The position numbers and the translations under genes were made by a program. A stretch of DNA of 64,000 bases, from NCBI GenBank assembly GCA_029817715.1, contig JARUPY010000292.1, positions 2,869,001-2,933,000 of the forward strand. The letters run 5' to 3'. This DNA is from Melastoma dodecandrum. Taxonomy: Eukaryota > Streptophyta > Magnoliopsida > Myrtales > Melastomataceae. The notes below the pieces were generated by a model. The model was not told where the DNA came from, made no database searches, and saw only the letters and a list, made by a program, of their open reading frames with translations. Positions 45,942 through 53,763 of the stretch are shown here, in pieces; position 1 is the stretch's first letter, and every line of letters begins with the position of its first letter.

Positions 45942-46967
45942 TTAGGCGTGTTCGAGCGGGACCCGGACGTTGACCCGCAAGCCATCGGCATCGAAAGCCA
46001 CATCGACCTGAGCCGCCGTCTGCGCGACTAGGATCTTGTTGAGGAGGCGCGAGCCGAATCCCTCGCGGGTTGGCGGCGTGGGAGGAGGACCATCGTGCTC
46101 GTCCCAGGTCCAGGACAGACACGGCCGCGTCTTGCCATCCACGACGCTCCACGTCACCGAGACCCGGCCGTCCGGGTGCGCCAGCGCCCCGTGGCGAAGC
46201 GCGTTCGTGGTTAGCTCGTGCAAGGCCATGCTCACCGGCACGGCTAGTTCGGAGGAGAGCCGAACCCGCGGTCCACGCAGCGTTATGCGGCCGTTCTCGT
46301 CGTAGGGGTCGAGCTCGGCGCGGAGCAGGCCCTCGAATGACGCGACCTGCGCCTCGTCCTCGGTGATCAGCGCGTGGGTCCGGGCCAGCGACACGATGCG
46401 GCCGCCAAAGGCCTTGGAGAACTCTGCCATTGTGACCGACGAGCGCATCGTGGCGTTCAGGACGGCCTGGACGGTGGCGAGCGTGTTCTTCACCCGGTGG
46501 TGGAGTTCGCGCACCATCAGCGCCTGCCGGTCCTCGTAGGCCTGGCGCTCGGTCACGTCGCGCTGGGCCGAGACCCAGTGGGTGATGTGGCCGTTGGCGT
46601 TCTTGACGGGGGTGATCAGCCACTCGACGGTGTAGGCCGATCCGTCCTTGCGGTAGTTGAGCGCCTCGCCCTGGAAGGCCTCCCCGGCCGACAGCGCGGC
46701 GCCGATCCGGTCCAGCGTGGCGCGGTCGGTCTGCGGGCCTTGCAGGAAGCGGGGGCTGCGTCCGGTCACCTCGTGCGTGGCGTATCCGCTGAGGCGGGTG
46801 AAGGCCGGGTTGGCGTAGACGATGACCGGACCGGGCTCGTCGAGGTCGGCGGTGGTGATGAGGATGGCCTCGCCGGTCGCCTCGACCGCGGCCTTTAAAA
46901 GCCGCAGGTCGATGCCCTCCGACCCGTTCCCGTCTCCACGCGGCACCTGAACATCTCCCCTGGTCAT
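45942..46967 (-). CDS. LOV-like PAS / HWE-type sensor histidine kinase
   Basis: 341 residues. The N-terminal PAS (about 18-135) closely follows the LOV pattern: YANPAFTRLSGYATHEVTGR, SPRFLQGPQTDRATLDRIGA, NYRKDGSAYTVEWLITPVKN, THWVSAQRDVTERQ. The flavin-adduct cysteine of the canonical GRNCRFLQG motif is replaced by Pro (GRSPRFLQG). The kinase part has the HWE/HisKA_2 phospho-His in ELHHRVKNTLATVQAV and ATPase motifs MALHELTTNALRHGAL and EGFGSRLLNKILVAQT. It belongs to the general-stress-type kinases of alphaproteobacteria. The start may be ATG 46967 or GTG 46946, the latter with AGGGGAGA upstream. Confidence 0.88.
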   Translation of the reverse strand: MTRGDVQVPRGDGNGSEGIDLRLLKAAVEATGEAILITTADLDEPGPVIVYANPAFTRLSGYATHEVTGRSPRFLQGPQTDRATLDRIGAALSAGEAFQGEALNYRKDGSAYTVEWLITPVKNANGHITHWVSAQRDVTERQAYEDRQALMVRELHHRVKNTLATVQAVLNATMRSSVTMAEFSKAFGGRIVSLARTHALITEDEAQVASFEGLLRAELDPYDENGRITLRGPRVRLSSELAVPVSMALHELTTNALRHGALAHPDGRVSVTWSVVDGKTRPCLSWTWDEHDGPPPTPPTREGFGSRLLNKILVAQTAAQVDVAFDADGLRVNVRVPLEHA

Positions 46968-47184
46968 CGCGGGTGCAGCCAGCCCGCGTCCAGGATGGCT
47001 GCGCCTCCGTGAACCCTCTCGAGGGCACAACCGTGGATACCCCATTAAGGTGTCGTCACGGCGCCTGTGTCGCAGGATCACCTTTGCCCTATAGCAAGGC
47101 GGCTGCGTCTTCGGTCCTTCGCACCACCGATTGCTGGGCTGCACGTTGCGGTATGACCGTCGCTGATCACACTCAGAGTTCTCG

Positions 47185-47331
47185 ATGGCCGACATCACGC
47201 TCATTGGCGGTGTGATCTTCGCTGAATTGCTGGAGGTTTCCCTGCCGGAGGGATGCGAGGCCGTTGCAACTTGGTATGCGAGGATGCGCGAGCGCCCGAG
47301 CGTCCAGAACTGGCGCGCGATGTCTGACTGA
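47185..47331 (+). pseudogene. Glutathione S-transferase C-terminal fragment
   Basis: A 48-codon piece reading MADITLIGGVIFAELLEVSL, then WYARMRERPSVQNWRAMSD. This matches the C-terminal helices of GSTs (SMADITL motif, YxRxxxRPS). The codons just before it (EFS) fit the family too, but a TGA follows immediately upstream. The thioredoxin fold and the rest are absent. It is a relic of a deleted gene. Confidence 0.7.
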
Positions 47332-47392
47332 GGGCGGGTTGAGGATGGTGAGCAGGACACGATTGCCACGTCAGCTTCGCCTAACTGCTGCT

Positions 47393-47604
47393 CGGAAGCG
47401 GACAATCTCAACTCCACCCATCTGAGACGTTCAGGCGGCCGCTTCGTGGTGGCAGATGCTGGCCGTAAGTGGCCTGTCCGCTTCGGAGAACTCCCGCGGG
47501 AAAAGCGGACAGCCCCCTATCGATCCAACCAAGACGCCGGGACCGCTGATTGCGCTTCTCCAAAGCGGTCGCGCAACTTCGGCTGGAGTTAAAGAGCGGA
47601 CGCT
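47393..47604 (+). repeat. Dispersed intergenic repeat, copy A
   Basis: Shares with the segment at 58025-58228 the order CGGAAGCGGAC, CACCCATCTGAGACGTTCA (19 bp, identical; here 47415-47433), a GC-rich middle, and TCGGCTGGAGTT versus TCGGCTGAAGTT near the end. The distance between the conserved blocks is almost equal (164 and 159 bp). Both copies have the same orientation. No ORF is evident inside. Confidence 0.7.
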
Positions 47605-47679
47605 GACACTTCGCCCCGAAGCGGGCGTTCCGTAACCGACCCGTAGAAGACCGCGGGCTAAGGTGTGCGACAAGTTATT

Positions 47680-48468
47680 TCAAAGCGTATCCTTCCCAAC
47701 CGTTTCAAGGATCACGCGCGCCGTCTCGGCAGGCTGATCCCAATGCGGGAAGTGGCTGCAGCGTTCGAACCAGTGCAGCCGGGCCGACGGGAAGGCTACC
47801 TGGGCGCGTGCAGCCTGGCGTGGCAGCAGCAGGTGGTCCTGGCGGCCCCAGCCTATGGTGATCCGGCCAGGGGTCTCTGCCGAGCCCTGCTGCAACGGCC
47901 CGCGTGCCAGCTCACGCAGCATCGCATCGAACACCGGTGTGGCCGCCAGGCTCCGCAGCTCCCCTACGACGAGCTGCGGTGGCAGCAGCCACGGACGGGC
48001 TGACAATTGGGCCAGCAGCAGCGTACGGGTGACGGCGTGGCGCGACAGGCCGGGATGGAAGGGCCGCAGCAGCCGCACCAGGCGTATCGATGCCGCGAGC
48101 GTCCAGTGTAACCAGAGCGTTTCCCACCCGCGCCAGAAACCGCCGGGATCGAGCGCCACGCAGTTCCGACCGATGCCCCGCCGCGCTAGCTCCAGCACCA
48201 GCCGGCCCCCCACCGAACTGCCGACAAGGTCCGCCGTCGTCAGGCCATGGGACTGCACGAAGCCGGCTAGGGCGTCCGCATAGGCCTCCACCGTCTGCCG
48301 GCCCGCGAGCGGGGCCGATTTGCCATGTCCCGGCAGGTCGACCAAGATCAGTTCGCGCGAGCCGCGCAATGCGCTCAAGAGCGGATCCTAGGTGCGGAGA
48401 TTGGCCCCCAGCCCATGGACCATCAGTAGCGGCCGGCCCGTGCCGAGGCGTTCGGAATGTAGGGACAT
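47680..48468 (-). pseudogene. Alpha/beta hydrolase interrupted by an amber codon
   Basis: From ATG 48468 the protein reads MSLHSERLGTGRPLLMVHGL, GANLRT, then TAG at 48388-48390 where homologues have Trp, then DPLLSALRGSRELILVDLPG, HGKSAPL and on to 47680. The full fold is present: oxyanion HGLG, nucleophile elbow VGSSVGGR, acid IGWGRQDHLL and catalytic His ERCSHFPHWDQP. Downstream of the amber, 232 residues could start at an internal codon but would lack the first strand and the oxyanion loop. It is probably inactive unless the base is a sequencing error or the codon is suppressed. Confidence 0.75.
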
Positions 48469-48738
48469 GACGGCGTTGTCCTTCAATGTTCGCGCTGCAA
48501 TACGAACACTGGTCCGTCGCAGATTTCATCAGGCCGGGCGTGCCAGTCAGGTCCGCGGGTCGCCCATATTGGACGCTTCGAGGCCGAGTCGCCGGTTTGA
48601 TAGCCAGCTGCGCGGCGCTGACTGTACTTTGCAGCTTTGCAAGGGCCGGATGTCACGGGAAAGACCCTACCGAGGTTCGCCACGAGAGAGCTGCGCTCTC
48701 TATGCTCGCGGAGACGTAGACGTCACGTCCGCGCCAAC

Positions 48739-49662
48739 TCAGATTCCCGCGTACCAGGCGTACCCCTGGTCCTCCCAGTAGCCGCCGTTGCCCTCGCCGA
48801 TATTGGCGAAGCTCTCGACCACCTCGATGCGCATGACGTACTTCGCCTGCTTGTAGCCGAGGTTGCGCTCGACCCGCAGGCGCAGGGGGGCGCCGTTCGC
48901 CACCGGCAGGGCCTTCCCGTTCAACTCGTAGGCGAGGATGGTCTGGGGGTGGAACGCGTCCACCAGGTCGATGCTCTCGTAGTACCTGACCGGTGATCCA
49001 CCACTGGCCGCAGTGTCATCAGACGCCTGCTGGCCGCCTGAGTCCTTCCTGCTCTCCCCGCCACCCGACTGCTTGGTCATGGCCGGGTTGGCATTGCCGG
49101 CGGGAGCGTCGTCGGTCTCCTCACCGTCTCCCCCGCCTTCAAGTGCATTGCCCTGATCCATCGTGTCGGCGCAGTGGAACACGACGTAGCGTGCCTGGGG
49201 CTTGAGGCGGGCCTGGGCAAGCAGGTCTGCGAGGGGCACGCCGGTCCACTTGCCGATGGCGCTCCAGCCCTCGACGCAATCGTGCCGGGTGATCTGGGTT
49301 CGGGCGGGAAGCTTGCGGAGCTCGGCCAGGGACAGCCTGAATGGCGCCTCCACGAGGCCGTCCACCTGCAGGTGGTACTTGGCGAACCTGCCCTTCGCGA
49401 GCGCCTTGTAGTCCCTGTCCGGCGGGTCCTCGGTGCCGTTCGGCTTGAACCACGGCGAGACGTCGGCCTCGGCGTATTCCGGCGCTAGCGTCCGGTCGGT
49501 GAGCAGCAGGCGCTGGACGAACAGGTTGGCGTCCTCGCCGGTCTTGAGGGTGCGCCGGAACCACTCCGCATTGCCCAGGCGGTCGCACCCGCCGAGCACG
49601 GCCGCCGCGCCCGCGGCGGAAGCCCCCGTCAGGAGGGCCCGTCGGCTCGGAAGGCGGCTCAT
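48739..49662 (-). CDS. Exported molybdopterin oxidoreductase (sulfite oxidase / MsrP-like)
   Basis: 307 residues. The twin-arginine-type signal SRRALLTGASAAGAAAVLGG runs into a Cys (LGGC), so it may be a lipoprotein exported by Tat. The molybdopterin domain shows VSPWFKPNGTEDPPDRDYKA, FRLSLAELRKLPARTQITRH, the Mo-ligand Cys in DCVEGWSAIGKWTGVPLADL, YVVFHCADTMD, and AFHPQTILAYELNGKALPVA with GAPLRLRVERNLGYKQAKYV. An unusual 50-residue Gly/Ser/Asp/Glu-rich insertion (about 190-240) splits the domain. The stop side is at 48739. The start ATG overlaps the cytochrome b stop (ATGA, 49659-49662). Together they should move electrons between the membrane and a periplasmic substrate, possibly methionine sulfoxide. 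Confidence 0.85.
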   Translation of the reverse strand: MSRLPSRRALLTGASAAGAAAVLGGCDRLGNAEWFRRTLKTGEDANLFVQRLLLTDRTLAPEYAEADVSPWFKPNGTEDPPDRDYKALAKGRFAKYHLQVDGLVEAPFRLSLAELRKLPARTQITRHDCVEGWSAIGKWTGVPLADLLAQARLKPQARYVVFHCADTMDQGNALEGGGDGEETDDAPAGNANPAMTKQSGGGESRKDSGGQQASDDTAASGGSPVRYYESIDLVDAFHPQTILAYELNGKALPVANGAPLRLRVERNLGYKQAKYVMRIEVVESFANIGEGNGGYWEDQGYAWYAGI

Positions 49663-50540
49663 GCCCGGGTCTCCCCGGTGACGGGTGCCGGCTCGACCTT
49701 GCGCTCGATCACGAACCAGCCGGTGAGCATGCCGCGCATGTTGTTCCAGAAGCCCGAGAGCACGACCAGGGCGACGTGGACGACGACGAACAGGACCAGC
49801 AGGGCCGCCACGACGAAATGGACTGTGCGCGCCGATTGCCGCCCGTCGAACAGGGTCAGGAGGAAGGGAAAGGCGGCATCCATCGCCGGCGACATCGCCA
49901 GGCCGGCCAGGACCTGAACCGGCAGGAGCACGAACAGGACCACGAGGTAGGTGAGCTTCTGGATGACGTTGTAGCGCTTGGCCTCGTCTCCTTGGGGGAA
50001 GCGCAGCGTCAGGTGCTCCCAAATCGAGGCCCCGAAATGCCGGATCTGGTCACGGGACGGGATCACACGGAATCGCAACTGCCCGCTGACCAGACCATAG
50101 AGCAGGTAGGCGATGCCGTTCAAGACGAAGGCCCAGGCGAAGAAGAAGTGCCAGGAGCGACCGCCGGTGAGGTCCTGGTCGCTCGGAAGCGTTGCCCAGC
50201 TAGGGAAGCCGCGGTCGGCTGCCTCGCCGTCGCCACCGGTGGATGAGCCGAGATACCCGGTGGTATCGAAGGAATGCCCGAGGACCGTCGTGACGCCCTT
50301 GGGCGGATCGTCCTCTGTGGAGGACATCGCCATCAGCGGCGTGTCGAAGGTCGAGACGCTGCCCCAGTAAAGGGCCGGGTGGGCGTTGAAGATTTGCAAG
50401 CCACTCATCACCAGGACCAGGAGGCAGACCGCGTTCACCCAGTGCGTGATGCGGATGACGACGGGATGCCGGAACATAAATCGGCGGCGCTCGACCTCCG
50501 CCGTGTCGGGAGCGGTGCGCGTGAGGTAAGTACGGGGCAA
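49659..50540 (-). CDS. Cytochrome b561-type membrane subunit
   Basis: 293 residues with four or five membrane helices: RITHWVNAVCLLVLVMSGLQ (haem His in ITHW), WHFFFAWAFVLNGIAYLLYG, YLVVLFVLLPVQVLAGLAMS and VHFVVAALLVLFVVVHVALV, with further His residues placed as haem ligands. A long periplasmic loop (residues 55-125) lies between the first two. It resembles the di-haem b subunits of formate dehydrogenase, hydrogenase and thiosulfate reductase rather than MsrQ/YedZ. It should pass quinol electrons to the overlapping molybdoenzyme. The start TTG at 50540 has AGGGAG 5 bp upstream; ATG 50477 (MFRHPVVIRIT) is an alternative. Confidence 0.87.
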   Translation of the reverse strand: MPRTYLTRTAPDTAEVERRRFMFRHPVVIRITHWVNAVCLLVLVMSGLQIFNAHPALYWGSVSTFDTPLMAMSSTEDDPPKGVTTVLGHSFDTTGYLGSSTGGDGEAADRGFPSWATLPSDQDLTGGRSWHFFFAWAFVLNGIAYLLYGLVSGQLRFRVIPSRDQIRHFGASIWEHLTLRFPQGDEAKRYNVIQKLTYLVVLFVLLPVQVLAGLAMSPAMDAAFPFLLTLFDGRQSARTVHFVVAALLVLFVVVHVALVVLSGFWNNMRGMLTGWFVIERKVEPAPVTGETRA

Positions 50541-50612
50541 ACGGTCTCCCTGGGCATTTCGGTCGTGCAGGGGGGAGACCCCCGTGACGGGGGCCTCCGG
50601 AAGCGTCGGCGA

Positions 50613-50849
50613 TCACATGCCGCGGTTCATCATCATCCGCTTCTTCATCATGCGGCGCTTCATCATTTGCTTCCGCATCATGCGCTTCTTCATCATCATC
50701 CGGTCGCCGTGCATCATGCGGACCTGGGTGACGCCACTCTCGGACTGGAGGCCGTTGACGGCCATCGGGGCGGCGCTGGCCGAACCGGTCACGAATGCGA
50801 TGCCGCCAAGGGCGGTCAATGCGGTGAGGGCGAGTGTGAACTTCTTCAT
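50613..50849 (-). CDS. Secreted methionine-rich cationic peptide (MrpX-like)
   Basis: 78 residues from ATG 50849, preceded by AGGAG. The Sec signal peptide reads MKKFTLALTALTALGGIAFV TGSASA, with likely cleavage after ASA. The mature part starts APMAVNGLQSESGVTQV and then becomes a tail with Met pairs every four or five residues between Lys/Arg (RMMHGDRMMMKKRMMRKQ, MMKRRMMKKRMMMNRGM). Sixteen of about 52 mature residues are Met and almost all others in the tail are basic. The adjacent exported molybdoenzyme and cytochrome lie on the same strand 73 bp downstream. This recalls the MrpX-MsrP(YedY) system, in which a Met-rich peptide soaks up hypochlorite and is re-reduced. Copper binding is the alternative. 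Confidence 0.8.
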   Translation of the reverse strand: MKKFTLALTALTALGGIAFVTGSASAAPMAVNGLQSESGVTQVRMMHGDRMMMKKRMMRKQMMKRRMMKKRMMMNRGM

Positions 50850-50932
50850 GGGATATCTCCTGCGGAGGTGAATTTCTTGTTCCACCTTCAGGGCAACAAT
50901 ATCATTCTCCTATTGTTCCGCATCAGAAGAGA

Positions 50933-51145
50933 TCATCTTTTCGTTTTTATTATAATTTGACAATATTCATCGCATGCTGAAACCAAGGCTTCGAGCACGG
51001 GAACGACGGGAACGAACTCTCGCCGCTCACTGCTACGGGATCGGTCGTCGATAAGTTTCGGGCTCACCGCGCCGCCCGGATCGGACCTTTCGAGGTCATG
51101 CAAGCGGCGGTAGATTTCCGCGGATCCGACGGAGATCAGAAGCAT
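50933..51145 (-). CDS. Possible small protein (70 aa)
   Basis: An open frame starting MLLISVGSAEIYRRLHDLER with GGAGA four bases before the ATG. It contains helix-like segments (VPVVPVLEALVSACDEYCQI) and ends IIIKTKR. No family is recognised. It lies upstream of the Met-rich peptide gene in a 416-bp gap whose right part is AT-rich (TTTTTATTATAATTTG near 50940), which probably holds the peptide's promoter. The coding claim is weak. Confidence 0.35.
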   Translation of the reverse strand: MLLISVGSAEIYRRLHDLERSDPGGAVSPKLIDDRSRSSERREFVPVVPVLEALVSACDEYCQIIIKTKR

Positions 51146-51265
51146 GATCTCCGTCGGGCCGGCGCACGTCGAACCGGCATCGTCGCATCAGGATCACCCG
51201 TCGCGTGGCACCGTCCACCCTGGCCTTTTGCGCTTCGTACCAGGATCAGTGCGCCCTATTGCGCA

Positions 51266-52369
51266 CTACGGCAGGGTGATTGCCTCACGCGGCTCCAAGA
51301 TGGTGCTGCCGTTCCGCTCGGCGCGGAAGCGCTTGCCCATTTCGTATGCCTGCTTGCGCGAGCGCATGATGCCGCCGAGGGGCCGGTGCGCAGCGAGCCC
51401 GTGCCACGGGCTGAACGACAGGCCGTCGTCGACCACCCTCGACCGGGCCTCACTCCAAGCCGTCTGCGGCTTCACACGGATCCGCGCCACGGTCTGGTAC
51501 AGGCTCTTGCTCTCGGGCCAGACCGTAGCGGCGTTCTCGACCGGCATGTCATCGAGGCTAGTACAGAGCTGCGCCCTGACCTCCCAGTGCCCGCCATTCG
51601 CCCGGAAGAACTCGATCACAGCCTCTCGGATGGCGTTCGGGCCTCCGCCCTCCGCCAGGGGCTTGTCGGTCAAGGCCGTCAGTTCGGGCGCAACCGGCAC
51701 TACGGACAGCTTGGCGACGTAATCGCCGAAGCGCACAGGCACCTGACTGTAGAAGGTCTCGCCGAGGATGTGGGTCTCGGGCTGGCCGCCCATCGTGGCG
51801 ACGGTGGCGTTGGGCCCACCGGTGGTCGCGACGATGATCTCCTGCACGCCGCGCATGGCGCCCGAGACGACCTTCTTGAAACCCTCCGCCTTGTCGGTCG
51901 TGGCCGCGAGCAGCTTCAGCGTGGCCAGAAAAACCTTCGGCGTCGGCGCGCCGAAGGCGGGTCCGTTGACCAGCACAAGATCCTGGGTGACGTCCCCTTC
52001 GGATCCCTCAAGCCGCTCGCCCTCGACACCGATGATCTTCACGGCGAGGCCGCGGGGGGTCGAGACGCTGTCGTCGAGGATGTCGCCGGGGATGGTCGAG
52101 AGTCGCATGATTACGGGATAGGTCGCCGGCTTGGAGAACAGGCCCTGGGCCAGCATCGGCGGTAGCCCCGAGGCCACCTCAAGCTCGCCCTCCAGGAACC
52201 CGTGGCTCTTGGCATGGACGCTGCGGATCGCGTGGCCGCCGTCCGCCAAGGTCTTCTCGCTGACCGAGCGCATCGTCTCCATCAGGCCCTGCGCCGTCTC
52301 CCCCTCGTCGTCGGCGACGGTTTCGACGTCGGGGCTGTATCGAAGGTAGAAGGCGCTCGCATCGACCAT
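51266..52369 (-). CDS. Catalase-family haem protein (SrpA-like)
   Basis: 367 residues starting MVDASAFYLRYSPDVETVAD after GAGGAACG. It has the catalase fold core: the distal His in RSVHAKSHGFLEGELEV, VIMRLSTIPGDILDDSVSTP, RGLAVKIIGVEGERL, DLVLVNGPAFGAPTPKVFLA. It is much shorter than true catalases (480 residues or more) and lacks the C-terminal part, like the catalase-related peroxidases SrpA/KatA-like. A peroxide- or organic peroxide-consuming role is likely. No signal peptide is obvious. Its neighbours in the same cluster are redox enzymes. Confidence 0.87.
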   Translation of the reverse strand: MVDASAFYLRYSPDVETVADDEGETAQGLMETMRSVSEKTLADGGHAIRSVHAKSHGFLEGELEVASGLPPMLAQGLFSKPATYPVIMRLSTIPGDILDDSVSTPRGLAVKIIGVEGERLEGSEGDVTQDLVLVNGPAFGAPTPKVFLATLKLLAATTDKAEGFKKVVSGAMRGVQEIIVATTGGPNATVATMGGQPETHILGETFYSQVPVRFGDYVAKLSVVPVAPELTALTDKPLAEGGGPNAIREAVIEFFRANGGHWEVRAQLCTSLDDMPVENAATVWPESKSLYQTVARIRVKPQTAWSEARSRVVDDGLSFSPWHGLAAHRPLGGIMRSRKQAYEMGKRFRAERNGSTILEPREAITLP

Positions 52370-52552
52370 GATCGTTCCTCAGGGCGGGAGCGATGGCACG
52401 ACCGAGGACCGATCACCGTTTGTCGACGCCCACTAAACGTTGCCAAGACAATGCGACTTCGACAGTTCCAGGGGCTCGGTCTCTTCGAACGCTCGCGCAC
52501 GTAATCCGAACGATGAAGCACCGAAGCTGGGCAAATCGGCGTCGTGATGGGA

Positions 52553-53524
52553 TCAGGTCGGCTCGGTGTCCGGCGGCACACCCTCGATGCGCTCCGGCTC
52601 GCCTTCATCCATTCCACCAACCAAACGGAACTGGCTCGGCGCGGTCCCGAACTCAACCTCGAACGCCTTGCTAAACGCGCTCCGGCTCGCGTAGCCAACG
52701 GTTGCGGCGATGACCTTCACCGGCAGGTCGGTGCCGCTGAGGAGACGGGAGGCGATCCGCAGGCGGACCCGCTGGACGAACTCCATCGGACCTTGCCCGA
52801 AAGCCGCGGCGAAGCCTTCCGCGAAGCTGGTCCGGCCCATGCCCGCGAGGGCCGCCAAGCTGTCGACGGAGTAACGCGCACCCGGCTGTTCGAGGACTGC
52901 CAGGACTGCGCGGGCGAGCTTCGGGTTCTGTAGGGCCAGCAGGATCGGGGAGGTGAAGTCGCTCGCGGCCAGCTGCTGGCGCAGGAGGATGATAAGGCAC
53001 TGCTTCATCAACACCTCCGTCATCGCTTGTGTCGCGAGATTAGGGCTTAGGACCTCGGCGAGCATGAGCTCGAAAGCGTAACGGAGCACCGGATCCGAGG
53101 GAAAGGTCTCCACCATGGGGGCTTGGAACAACTCGAACAGACCCATCGCACCGGTGTGGGTGTCGGCGATCTGACCGCACACGAAAAGCGCATCGGGGCT
53201 CCCGTCACCGGCCGTGAAGGAGATCAGGCCGTCACCGTGGAGGACGCAGTGATCCTCGGCGCGGACCTCACCGACGCAATCGTCGGCGGCGCCGAGGCTG
53301 TGCGAGTTGCGAGCCGGCACGACGATGATGGTATGCGGCGCGAAGGATCGCCACGGGCCTTGCCCGACCCTAAGGCTTCCGGTTCCGCACAGCACGTAGT
53401 GGACAGTGATCGCCTCGAACGGGCTAAAACCCAGGCGCCATCCGCGCTGTATGGTGCAAACGGAGAACGAGCGCAGCCGCACCGCGAGCGTGACGAGAAG
53501 GCGATCGAGAAGGTCGGCTCCCAT
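52553..53524 (-). CDS. AraC-family transcriptional regulator
   Basis: 323 residues. The N-terminal cupin-like sensor (AraC_binding/cupin_6 type) runs from about 10 to 190 (FSPFEAITVHYVLCGTGSLR, FAPHTIIVVPARNSHSLGAA). The C-terminal double HTH has YSVDSLAALAGMGRTSFAEG, FAAAFGQGPMEFVQRVRLRI, and VKVIAATVGYASRSAFSKAF, then FGTAPSQFR. It is divergent from the sulfite oxidase gene at 53764 with a 239-bp shared upstream region, so it probably controls that gene. Cys residues in the sensor (LRSFSVCTIQ, VLCGTG, DDCVGEV, DHCVLHG, FVCGQIA) could make it redox-responsive; this is inference. Confidence 0.88.
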   Translation of the reverse strand: MGADLLDRLLVTLAVRLRSFSVCTIQRGWRLGFSPFEAITVHYVLCGTGSLRVGQGPWRSFAPHTIIVVPARNSHSLGAADDCVGEVRAEDHCVLHGDGLISFTAGDGSPDALFVCGQIADTHTGAMGLFELFQAPMVETFPSDPVLRYAFELMLAEVLSPNLATQAMTEVLMKQCLIILLRQQLAASDFTSPILLALQNPKLARAVLAVLEQPGARYSVDSLAALAGMGRTSFAEGFAAAFGQGPMEFVQRVRLRIASRLLSGTDLPVKVIAATVGYASRSAFSKAFEVEFGTAPSQFRLVGGMDEGEPERIEGVPPDTEPT

Positions 53525-53763
53525 GGTTGCGGACTATGCGTCACTGCTGGCGAAAGCCCCAACGATTTCGAGCAGACGGGGGCGGCGAAGCTGATACGCT
53601 GCCTTCGACCCAATGCAGACGCCTGAAGCGCTGTCGGCGCTTCCCCGAAGCAGCCGTTCGTCGGTCGTCCGGCGGCTTCGCCTCATGAGTCTCAGGGGCA
53701 TCGATTGAGCCTTACCGCGGTCGGCGCGTTCACTCCCGTGTCCTCATCCGAACGGGAGCCCAG

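Noticed and set aside
49659..50540. MsrQ/YedZ haem-binding partner
   Set aside because: The helix pattern and the ITHW motif fit the cytochrome b561/formate dehydrogenase gamma type rather than the YedZ ferric-reductase-like fold.
50613..50720. Low-complexity DNA repeat (CATCATxCGC-type) as a non-coding element
   Set aside because: It is explained by codons for Met-Met-Lys/Arg in a gene with a signal peptide and a good ribosome binding site.
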